This document shows, one piece after another, positions 26,562 through 34,989 of a DNA stretch of 64,000 nucleotides. Made by a program: the position numbers and the translations under genes. Each line of letters starts with the position of its first letter. The first letter of the stretch is position 1. Source of the DNA: Macrobrachium rosenbergii (taxonomy: Eukaryota > Arthropoda > Malacostraca > Decapoda > Palaemonidae); NCBI RefSeq assembly GCF_040412425.1, contig NC_089756.1, positions 3,528,998-3,592,997 of the forward strand. Direction: 5' to 3'. Under the pieces are notes generated by a model. That model had not been told where the DNA came from and ran no database searches. It saw only the letters and a program-made list of their open reading frames with translations.

Positions 26562-26700
26562 TCCACGGCCGTTTACCATTAAATTTCAGCATTTTATCTT
26601 CACCTGCTTAACATCTCATGTGAGGAAATCTCTTATATTTTAATGATGTCTTCTTAATTTACTATTAATTTTTGTTAGCCTTCAGAGGGAATAACGAAAG
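25681..26700 (-). repeat. Dispersed repeat X, copy 2 (with a MITE inside)
   Basis: Inverted copy of 22067-22809, from AATAGCTTGAGTCAC to GGGAATAACGAAA. It carries an (AAT)n tract at 26296-26382 and (GA)n at 26519-26557, and the same central palindrome, here split by the 25753-26050 MITE. It lies in the centre of the fold-back transposon, so it either inserted after that element or was captured by it. Confidence 0.78.
25753..26050. mobile_element. 298 bp MITE, near-palindromic, 4 bp TATA duplication
   Basis: Starts TGTTACAGTCAACATGCGTA and ends with the reverse complement. The inverted repeats run through TTTCAGTC..., GCATTTCGC and TCCCCTAAGTGC almost to the centre, where a GGCGAAACAGTG / CACTGTTTCGCC hairpin sits. 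TATA flanks both sides (25749-25752 and 26051-26054). The related copy of repeat X at 22736-22745 has the same flanks without the insertion and matches in length if exactly one TATA is removed. It has no coding sequence, and the superfamily is not assigned. Confidence 0.88.
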
Positions 26701-26960
26701 TGACATGAACGTAGTGGTTTGGGGATGGAAACTGGAAGACAGTCAGTCTGTGGCAGTTGTGAGCAAGAAAACTGCTGCACCAGAAAGCCTCCTTCAGACG
26801 GTCCACTGTAATTACAAAACTGCCTGTTAATCGCTTTGCAGTATCAAAGGCTATGGACTACCACGCACACCGGCTTGTGGACTATGTCAAGTTGAGAACT
26901 GTGAGAATCCTCACAATCAAGCTTTGCAGGAAGAAGAAAGCGACAATGAATATTTGTAAA
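26700..26960 (+). pseudogene. C-terminal relic of the Academ-like transposon protein
   Basis: An open stretch encodes WGWKLEDSQ, then APESLLQTVHC, an in-frame TAA, then ACGLCQVENCENPHNQ, and stops at TTGTAA. The pattern of a WGW-type motif followed by a Cys-rich tail with C-x-x-C spacing resembles the tail of the 15150-19074 protein (SCQELTKCSCKK then TSLCSC). Several expected Cys positions are Tyr or Ile here. This is the only coding trace left in the fold-back element. Assignment rests on motif order only. Confidence 0.55.
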
Positions 26961-26989
26961 CCTGGTTTTTCAGAAATTTATAATACGGG

Positions 26990-27193
26990 ATTTATAACAC
27001 TTTACCAGTAATCACTACACTAAGTTTGGTGGCCATATTGGTCCCCCATCTTAGATGTTGAAAAATCTAAAAAAGGGATTTAGACACCAAATTTACGTAA
27101 GTAAAGTAAATTGAAATAAGTAATGGAGATTTTCATAATTTGGCAGTTATTTTGCTCCTTCATTGATTTTGTATGTGTGTGTGTGTGTATATG

Positions 27194-27292
<99 letters not shown>

Positions 27293-27303
27293 ATGTATAT
27301 ATG

Positions 27304-27381
<78 letters not shown>

Positions 27382-28177
27382 TTCAGTTTACTGTAAGTCA
27401 GATAGGCTAATTGGATTGCCATATTCCCTGAAACACTGGTTTAGACAGCAAGTTTACTTCTGTAATATGAGTTGAAATGAATAATGATGATTTTTTGTAG
27501 TTTGGCAGCCATATTGGTCCTCTGTTTTCGACTTTACAAATATGTAATCATCGTCATACGCTGTGATTTGAATAAATTTATTGGATTCCTAGATCCCCAA
27601 AACAGGGGTTTAGACAGTATATTTATGTGTAAAATGGGTTAAAATAAGTAATTACGTATTTTTGTATTGTTTGGCAGCCATATTGATCCTCCATATTAAA
27701 TTTTGTATATATGCAGTTAGACCTACTTCAATATACTGTAATTCAGATAAGCTCTTTTGATTCCCAAATCACCAAAACAGGCGTTTAGACACTAAATGTA
27801 CTTGTATAAAATAAATTAGAATGAATAATGTAGATTTTCATAGTATGGCGACCTTATTGGTCAGCCATCTTGGATTTTGTGAGTATATAATCACTTCAGT
27901 GTAATGCAGATATGTTAACTGGCTTCCAGATCCCCAAAATAAGGTGTTAGGCCCCAGCATTACTTATCTAGTTTGAATAATAAAGAGTAACGGGCATTTT
28001 AAGGATTTAAGGGCTATTATAGACCCCATCTTGGAAATCAGACCTTTAGCATGGTCAGATTGTGGTAGACTTTTGATATATTAAGCACACCTGATACTAC
28101 AATAACCAGTTGAAGAACCTTTTGTAGCAATTTTTTGGGGGTGAGGTGCTTTTTTGTTTTATAAATGCAGCCGACTA
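26990..28177. repeat. Right arm of the fold-back element
   Basis: Tandem ~140 bp units with GGCAGCCATATTGG, AAAACAGG(N)GTTTAGACA and CTTCAGT(N)TACTG motifs, about 5-6 copies. A (TA)n/(GTAT)n microsatellite (27172-27379) has expanded inside one unit. The outer part pairs with the left arm. Confidence 0.8.
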
Positions 28178-29176
28178 AGAAGGGACTAAACAACACAATA
28201 GAAGATATAAAACAGAGGCTTAAAGCCAAAGCACATAAAATCCAACGGTACATGAACAGGGATAAAGGATACCAACAGAACAAGTTATTCGAAACCAACC
28301 AGAAAAGACTATACAGCCAACTAAGAGGGGAAGACAACCACCAGGAAATTCCTGAAGCCGAACCAAGTTACATGCAACATGGCTCCAGGAAGCCAAGGCA
28401 GAAGAAATGGGGAGAATAAAACAAAGATTCACCGAGATCACGACACAGTCAGACACCAACTAAAGAAAATGCCCAACTGGAAAGCCCCAGGTCCCGATAA
28501 AGTCCATGGATACTGGCTCAAAAACTTCAAAGCCCTACACCCACTAATAGCAGAACAACTCCAGCATTGTATCACAAACCACCATACACCCAGATGGATG
28601 ACCACAGGAAGAACATCCTTAGTACAGAAAGACAAGAACGAGGGAAATATAGCAAGTAACTACAGGCCTATCACCTGCCCGCCAGTAATGTGGAAGTTAC
28701 TAACATTTATCATCAGTGAAAGGCTATACAACTACCTAGAGGATACAAACACCATCCCCCACCAACAGAAAAGATGCAGAAGGAAGTGTAGGGGCACAAA
28801 AGACCAGCTCTTAATAGGCAAAATGGTAATGAAGAATAGTAAGAGACGGAGAACCAACCTAAGCATGGCATGGATTGGCTACAAGAAAGCCTTCGACATG
28901 ATACCGCACACGTGGCTAATAGAATGCCTGAAAATATATGGGGCAGAGGAAAACACCATCAGCTTCCTTAAAAATACAATGAGCAGCTGGAATACAGGCA
29001 GAGGTTAACATCAGGAGAGGAATCTTTCAAGGCGACTCACTGTCCCCACTACTCTTCGTAGTAGCCATGATTCCCATGACAAAAGTACTGCAGAAGATGG
29101 ATGCTGGCTTAACCATCTGATGTTCATGGACGACGTCAAGCTGTATGGTAAGAGCATCAAGGAGATAGATACCAAA

Positions 29177-29178
<2 letters not shown>
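28178..29178 (+). pseudogene. LINE 5' half: reverse transcriptase palm
   Basis: Continues the LINE with KGLNNTIEDIKQRLKAKAHK, KLFETNQKRLYSQLRG, then in a second frame NWKAPGPDKVHGYWLKNF, NYRPITCPPVMWKLL, AWIGYKKAFDMIPHTWL, and after a frameshift near 29005 RRGIFQGDSLSPLLF and FMDDVKLYGKS. These are the ordered motifs of non-LTR reverse transcriptases, including the MDD catalytic box. In motif A the family residue before YKKAFD is Asp; here it is Gly (GGC), so the enzyme would be dead even without the frameshifts. An in-frame TAA lies near 28471. It ends abruptly at an (ATT)n tract, at the inversion breakpoint. Confidence 0.88.
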
Positions 29179-29231
<53 letters not shown>

Positions 29232-29268
29232 CAGAAATGTTTTGAGGCTGGCTTCTGAAATGAACAAA

Positions 29269-29331
<63 letters not shown>
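29177..29331. repeat. (ATT)n - spacer - (ATT)n module
   Basis: (ATT)n 29177-29230, spacer 29231-29269 (CCAGAAATGTTTTGAGGCTG, then GAACAAAA), (ATT)n 29270-29331. Separates the inverted LINE end from the Penelope-like element. Confidence 0.9.
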
Positions 29332-30538
29332 GGTAGGTCTTTCTTCTCTAGATCGAGATATTCTCAACAGATGTGATAGGGAAACCACGCCTCTCTTGTG
29401 GGTCAGATATGTCGATGACATTTTTGCAATCATCAGAGGGACAGAAAGAAATCTAACTAAATTAGTAGAAATAGCAAATGACATCCTACCATCAATGAAA
29501 TTTACCGTGGAAATAGAAACTGGCTCCAAGTTGCCTTTCTTAGACGTATAAATCTTTAGAGATTCGAGTAGACAAAAGTTTAAAATCACAGTATATAGGA
29601 AGACAACCAACTCTGAAAATTATATACATTTTTATTCTTTTCATAATAATGATATCAAAAGTAATGTAATAATGAACTTCGCATTACGAGCCTTCAAGAT
29701 TTGTGATCCAGAATATATTAATGACGAAATACATCACATGACGGCAACTTTCAGAAGCCTTAGGTACCCCTCCCACTTCATTGAAAATGCTATCTCACGT
29801 GCCCGGAAGACTTATTATTGCCCTAAAGATAATAACATTAGAAGAAAACCGAATAGATTTTTAACCTCACCTTTTAACCCTAACATAGATAACATAAGTA
29901 AATATGTAAATAATAGCCAGGGTAATACTAAAATTGTTTTCAAATATACCAACACGACAAGAAATAACCTAATAAAAAAAAACAACAATCATAATAACCC
30001 CATAGTACCGGGAGTATACGAAATACCATGTAAAGACTGCAAAGGTAAATATTTCGGAGAAAGCGGTAGAGGGTTAGAAACACGATTAGTGGAACATAGA
30101 CGGGCTTTCTCATTACATTCTCAAAATAGTGCAATAGTTACACACGCATTCAATAACGATCATAGACCGGACTGGAATAGAGCCAACATCATTCACAAAA
30201 GTAACAACGTCAACATAAGAAGATTAGTCGAGGGCGCCGCCATAAATATAGGGGAATCATTTAAGGGAAACAAGTCGTTCGTTAACGAGGACCCGCTAGT
30301 TAACTTTCATGTAATCAAAACATTTATTAAAGGTTTTAATGTTAGGACAGGCTCCTACTTTCCTTCGTCTGATGCTGCCGTTATCGCCGACATCACCCCG
30401 CAGACACCTTATAACAGCCGGGATTCCGAGGATGTCACCGCTAACAATGAATCACATGCAGAACAACAACAACAACGGGTGAGGAGATCAAGAAGAATAG
30501 CCACGCAGAATATAGGAAGAGGAGAAGCAATCACCTAG
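29331..30538 (+). pseudogene. Penelope-like RT (partial) plus GIY-YIG endonuclease
   Basis: One frame runs from 29330 to 30538 with a single in-frame TAA at 29549-29551. Before it lies WVRYVDDIFAI, the RT catalytic box (YVDD), and KFTVEIE...LPFLDV. After it come FRSLRYPSHFI and a linker, then VYEIPCKDCKGKYFGESG followed by RLVEHRRA, which is the GIY-YIG nuclease core (VYEI ... KYFGES) with the conserved Arg and His. Penelope-like elements use this nuclease instead of the endonucleases of LINEs. The 5' two thirds of the RT are absent. The copy needs only one base change to be open, so it is relatively young. Continuing the frame past the TAA is my inference from family continuity. Confidence 0.85.
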
Positions 30539-30659
30539 TTGGCTAGTTGACCGTCCTGCTTGTCGCCTCGTCCGATGGAAAAACACATCGTTGATGTCGT
30601 CCACTGGTTCCACACTTGACACTGGAGCTAACATATTTACTTATTATGTCAATAATTTT

Positions 30660-30705
30660 TAGTTCGACTGAAGATGAACCCAGGACGGGGTTCGAAAGCT
30701 TTTGC
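30660..30705 (+). ncRNA. Hammerhead-like ribozyme core in Penelope 3' region (candidate)
   Basis: CTGAAGA (30668-30674) fits the CUGANGA core. One base then precedes a 6 bp stem, GAACCC (30676-30681) with GGGTTC (30688-30693), closed by AGGACG, and GAAA (30694-30697) follows. Hammerhead ribozymes are known in Penelope-like elements. Against it: a bulged T before the stem and no convincing stem III or cleavage triplet downstream. Probably degenerate or a family variant. Confidence 0.4.
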
Positions 30706-30766
30706 AACTTTTTTTATAAAATCAACAAGAATACCATTGAATATTATTGTGGACCTGATATACAGC

Positions 30767-30822
30767 ATTATTATTATTCCTAGAAATGTTTTGAGGCTTG
30801 CTTCTGACAAGTGAACAAATAC

Positions 30823-30891
<69 letters not shown>

Positions 30892-30950
30892 CATTATTAT
30901 ATTATTCCTAGAAATGTTTTGAGGCCTTGCTTCTGACAAATGAACAAACC
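30767..30950. repeat. (ATT)n with two spacer modules, right end of the ladder
   Basis: Spacers at 30779-30826 and 30907-30950 share CCTAGAAATGTTTTGAGG and GAACAAA with the left modules. (ATT)n lies at 30826-30904. Confidence 0.88.
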
Positions 30951-31828
30951 CAGAGGTGTTTCTAACCTCCCCCTCTTCCTCTTCCTCCGAGCCATATGAG
31001 AGAGTCCTATGCACAAATCGAACAGACAGACAGATGGCCGAGATAGGAGTGCTTTATAAGGCGATCCATAATCTTGGCCCATGCCATTTTTAAGGAGGCC
31101 TTCCTTCCTTTTCTAGGCCTAAAAGAAGAAGCCGATAGTCTTGTATTCCTAATCTTTTTTGGGCATACACCCACCCACGGTAGGCCATGTGGAGAAGCTA
31201 TATCGAGGGATGTGTGGCCCTTATATGTCCCGTCGGAACACCAACCACCTGAATGAAGACCAAAATCCATAAAAATGGTTCTTTTTCGGGGCTCCCAAAT
31301 TCATTACCGGGCCTTCCTTTCCCTGGTCTGTCCTGGCCCTACCGATGGCCCCCTGCAGAACCCCCCATCGTGGGCTAAACCTAAATCCCAAGTAGGTCCT
31401 GCCCAGGATCCAGTGAATCCTTCCTCCTCTATTAAGGGGCGGATGGATATGTGGAAGGACGCCACACATGTCATGGCGTGCGACTTCAGTCGGCGGTTTC
31501 CGAGACTTTGGCGTCTTGTCTCACCTCCCCCGCCTCGTCTTTTGCTGCAATGCCCCCAGGGCCCGGTCGCCGCGCCGAAAGACACAGGGGATTGGGTCTG
31601 TCGCGTATCCATGTCTTCCATGTGCAAGCAAGCGCGTCCCCCTTCCCATCCCCCCTTCCCTCAAGGAACCGCGTGAGTGTCCCAGGATGTCTGTCAGTGA
31701 GGCCATATGATCCCGTGGAGTACCATAGGGCTTCTTTTATGACCACGCTGGACTTCATCGGTGTTTTTATGACTAATGAGTGAAAGGGAGCCTCGGTTGT
31801 TGATGCAGTAATTGTAGAAACAGCTACA
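30951..31828. other. Single-copy-looking segment, no gene supported
   Basis: Contains several overlapping ORFs of 60-133 codons on both strands between 31270 and 31780, favoured by moderately high GC. None shows a recognisable domain, and none is clearly better than its shadows. It could contain a host exon or untranslated region, but I cannot support one. Confidence 0.4.
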
Positions 31829-32697
31829 CAGTTATGTATGGGTGCATATGTATTTAAACATAAATCTGTTTAAAAATAAATCTTTAAAAATAAATCTATT
31901 TAAATATAAATCTGTTTAAAAATAAATCTTTTTAAAAATAAATCTATTTAAACATAAATCTGTTCAAAAATAAATGTTTAAATATAACTGTTTAAAAATA
32001 AATCTGTTCAAAAATAAATATATTGAAATATAAATTTGTTTAAAAATAAATCCATTTAAGCATAAATGTTTAAAAATAAATGTTTAAAAATAAATCTATC
32101 AAAATATAAATCTGTTTAAAAATAAATCTATTTAAATGTAAATGTTTAAAAATAAATTTTTAAAAATAAACCTATTTAAATATAAATCTGTTTAAAAATA
32201 AATCTTTTTAAAAATATATCTATTTGCATATAAATCTGTTTAAAAATAAATCTATTTAAATATATATAAAAAATAAATCTACTTAAAAAAAACTAAACAG
32301 AGAGCTTTCGGGAATCTGTTCGATTCCCCTTTTCAGCTGTGTATGGTTAAATATATTTATACCCATACACAGTTGAAAAGGGTATCGAATAGATTTCCAA
32401 AAGCTCACTGTTTAGATTTTAAATAAACATTTGAAAAGGAGAATCGAACAGATTCCCGAAAGCTCTCTTTTTAGATTCATTTTTTAAATAGAGATTGAAA
32501 AGGGGAATCGAACAGATTCCCGAAACTTTCTATTTAGATTCATTTTTAAGTATATTTAAAAAGGGGAATGGAACAGATTCCCAAAAGCTCTCTGTTTAGA
32601 TTTATTTTTGAATAAAGATTGAAAAGGGGAATCGACCAGATTCCAGAAAGCTCTGTTTAGATTTATTTTTCAATATATTTGTACCCATACATAACTG
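31829..32697. mobile_element. Small inverted-repeat element with AT-rich units and stem-loops
   Basis: Bounded by CAGTTATGTATGGGTGCATA (31829) and its imperfect reverse complement ending CATACATAACTG (32697), 869 bp. The left half (31855-32290) is a ~20 bp AT-rich minisatellite of AATAAATCTGTTTAAA type. The right half (32295-32670) holds about six copies of a stem-loop unit, GGGGAATCGAACAGATTCCC followed by GAAAGCTCTCTGTTTAG. An internal palindrome with the terminal sequence (GTGTATGG ... CCATACAC) lies at 32336-32374. No coding sequence or clear target duplication is visible. Read as a fold-back or MITE-like element; this is inference. Confidence 0.6.
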
Positions 32698-33640
32698 CAG
32701 ATTAGTTTCTCCATTTCAAGCGTCACGGTACTACGAGTAATTTTTAATGCGATAACTACACCTTCAGGTTATGACTTATGTGGCGCAATGGCTGTTTGTT
32801 TCCCAGTCCATCGACGGGCTGACTGCGGCGGTCCAATTCAGAATCCGCCCTGTATTATTCAGGGGCGGGAAGGAAGAGAAAAATATAAGGGCCAGTTTCC
32901 CACACGTCGGCTTCTGCTGCAGGACGTCGCCCCCTTCAGAGCACATCATTGGAGGGAGGGTTCCCAGGCGGCTGACAACACCTGTCGAACTCGGAGGATT
33001 GTGAATTGCCGTTTAGGGAGGGGGAGGGAGGGAGGGAGGGGAGGACGGAATCCGTCGATACTTCACATCGTTATCGCCTCCTTTCGCGCCTTCCGTGAAT
33101 TACGGAGATCGACCCACTCAAAAGGTAGGGTGGACGCCACAAGCGGCGTCCGAATTCGTGTAATTGGTCCCCCCAACCTTCTCCCGTCCCTCCCTCCCTG
33201 CCCCCCAACCCAAAAAGGACAAAGGCAAAAAGGAATAACACGAACGCGGGATTCGTCCTTCATCGGCGGTTCCCACGCCTCTGCACCTGTCGGTTCCAGC
33301 AGGACATTCTTGCTCCTCTTCTCCTGCTGCTGCTGCGGAGGAGGGGGAGGAGGAAGGAGGGTGGAAGGTTCCCCCCTTTCTTGCCTGCTGGCTGCTGTTG
33401 CTGTTATACGAGCCAGTTGGTTAAGTGGTCCTGTCACTCGGGCAGGTATGGGAACCAAGTATGGGATAATTAAGAAAATCTGAACAGAATTTGGAGCGAA
33501 ATGAGCCTATCGAATTTAAACAGAATTTAGCTCGAATAAGTTTATGCTTTGTTTCCCTCAGGGAAGAAAAACAGCAGGAGATTCTTTTTGCCGAATACAA
33601 GGCTGTTTTCAGCTGCATTACTTCAATATCATGAATTACC
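32698..33640. other. GC- and CpG-rich single-copy segment, no gene supported
   Basis: From 32780 to 33440 the sequence is rich in CpG and in G or C runs, including a GGGAGGGGGAGGGAGGGAGG run near 33018. A 231-codon frame (32788-33483) and an antisense 131-codon frame overlap; neither has domain-like content. A promoter or untranslated exon is possible but unproven. Confidence 0.4.
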
Positions 33641-33648
33641 TCTCTCTC

Positions 33649-33731
<83 letters not shown>

Positions 33732-33869
33732 ATATTCACCAAGATTTGGCAAGACAGGTTTGTCGATGGCTGGAAAGAAGTGTACCGATCTTTTGGGCAA
33801 GTTTTTTCTTATGGGATAGAAAATAAATGAATTTCCTATCGTTATCCAGAGCCTGGTAATAGTAAATTA

Positions 33870-33958
<89 letters not shown>
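33641..33958. repeat. (CT)n and (ATT)n microsatellites
   Basis: (CT)n at 33641-33729 and (ATT)n at 33868-33958, with unique sequence between. The (ATT)n here is not flanked by the spacer module found at 22875-30950. Confidence 0.95.
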
Positions 33959-33961
<3 letters not shown>

Positions 33962-34592
33962 AAGACGAACCCAATTCTTATGAAATTCAAGCTTCTGAAG
34001 AATATGGTGTTCATTCGAAAGAAGTAAAAGAGGGTAACAGGACATAGAGAAAGAGGAGCTGTTATTAAAAAAGAAAGAAATAAATTAACAAATATTAAAG
34101 AAATAGATAAAAATGTAAGCAAATTATTAGAATACAAGAATTGTCTTAGGGTAGTAATGCGCTGCATCTTTGCTTGAACTGCTGAAGCTGCAATTGCATC
34201 CCCAAGGACGTTGTTCCACAGTTCAACAGTATGAGAAATAAAGCCAAGAATATTCTGCTATATAGCATTACCTCAACCCTGACGCATAGTTATATCAGTA
34301 ACGTTTCTACTTCGTTCAGTTTTAAACGTTTCTGGCCGGGGAAAAAAAACTAAACAGTATATAACCGCTTAAGCCGTTTCCTTAGAATTAACTCAGTTTT
34401 ATTTTAAGATTTCACATTTTTTCATATTATTTCATATGATTTTGTATTATTTCTTATCATTTCACATTATTTCAAATAATTTCCCTTTTGTTATGGGTGC
34501 TTCACATGAAACAAATACGCCTCGTTCCGTCTTAAACAATTTCTCTCTAACAAAGTGGACCTTGAAAGTCACCTTCTGGTCAAATACTCGGT

Positions 34593-34641
<49 letters not shown>

Positions 34642-34989
34642 GGTGGTGGGATGATGATGATAACAGCGGTTTCCTAATTTGCTTATTTTAAGCCCCCGTC
34701 TGGGACGTCCCGAAGTCCTTACGGGCGACGGAGGAGCGGGGGGAGGAGGAGTCCACCTGTGGGACCCATTACAGATACAGGCCGAGGTATTTTCGTTTTT
34801 CCTTTTTTGTCCCGTTTCTCGTCCGGTGCGTTACCGCCTCGCGCATCTGTTTCCGACGAAGGGGCGGGCGCGGGCGGCCGCCCTCCTTTTCTGGCTCGTC
34901 GTCCGAGGAAGGACGAGTGAGGCGAAGATCCTGTCTTCTCCTTCGGCTCCGTTTTTCTGCTATTGATTTTTGCTCAAAATCCCAAGATC
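33959..34989. other. Single-copy-looking segment with CpG-rich end
   Basis: Nothing recognised between 33959 and 34600. A (GA)n tract lies at 34600-34640. From 34690 to 34950 the sequence is GC-rich with many CpG, including GGGGCGGGCGCGGGCGGCCG near 34861. It borders array C directly. No ORF is convincing. Confidence 0.5.

Larger units (their letters stand above)
25036..28177. mobile_element. Fold-back TIR transposon, relative of the 15150-19074 element
   Basis: A 3,142 bp insertion in the LINE with ends TAGTCGGCTG and CAGCCGACTA. It is flanked by AGA on both sides (25033-25035 and 28178-28180); removing the element and one AGA gives CAG GAG AAG GGA, which restores the LINE frame (Gln-Glu-Lys-Gly). 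The arms (25036-25680 and about 26990-28177) are inverted to each other. They are built of ~140 bp tandem units with a TTTAGACA motif, a CCATATTGGTCC / CCAAGATGGC motif and a CTGTAATTCAGATA motif. The centre holds dispersed repeat X and a short protein relic. Shared TAG termini, 3 bp duplications, the CCAAGATGGC motif and the C-terminal relic tie it to the Academ-like element. It is non-autonomous. Confidence 0.85.
23110..29178 (-). mobile_element. RLE-type LINE (R4/Dong-like) with inverted 5' half, in an (ATT)n tract
   Basis: The 3' half (RT thumb region to the restriction-like endonuclease, then an AAT tail) reads on the minus strand from 24554 to 23116. The 5' half (N-terminal region and RT palm up to the MDD box) reads on the plus strand from 24555 to 29177, interrupted by the 25036-28177 transposon. 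The protein breakpoints nearly join: the plus part stops just after FMDDVKLYGKSIKEID and the minus part starts at QTVRIVSGD, which follows the DD box by about ten residues in this family. The whole lies between two (ATT)n tracts. Dong of Bombyx is known to insert in TAA repeats. The clade is inferred from the endonuclease and target. Confidence 0.8.
29331..30766 (+). mobile_element. Penelope-like retroelement, 5'-truncated
   Basis: A 1.4 kb copy that starts inside the RT gene directly after an (ATT)n tract and ends near TGATATACAGC, before another ATT run and spacer module. It contains the RT C-terminal half, a GIY-YIG endonuclease and a ~230 bp 3' region with a hammerhead-like core. 5' truncation and target-primed insertion into a low-complexity tract are usual for this class. 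No clear target duplication can be read because both flanks are ATT repeats. Confidence 0.85.

Noticed and set aside
31275..31783. Several overlapping 80-133-codon ORFs
   Set aside because: All frames on both strands are partly open because of base composition. None has domain-like content or is clearly better than the others.
32788..33483. 231-codon ORF as a host gene
   Set aside because: It overlaps an antisense ORF of similar quality in GC-rich DNA, has no recognisable domain and low-complexity Gly/Cys runs, and shows no supporting splice or start context.
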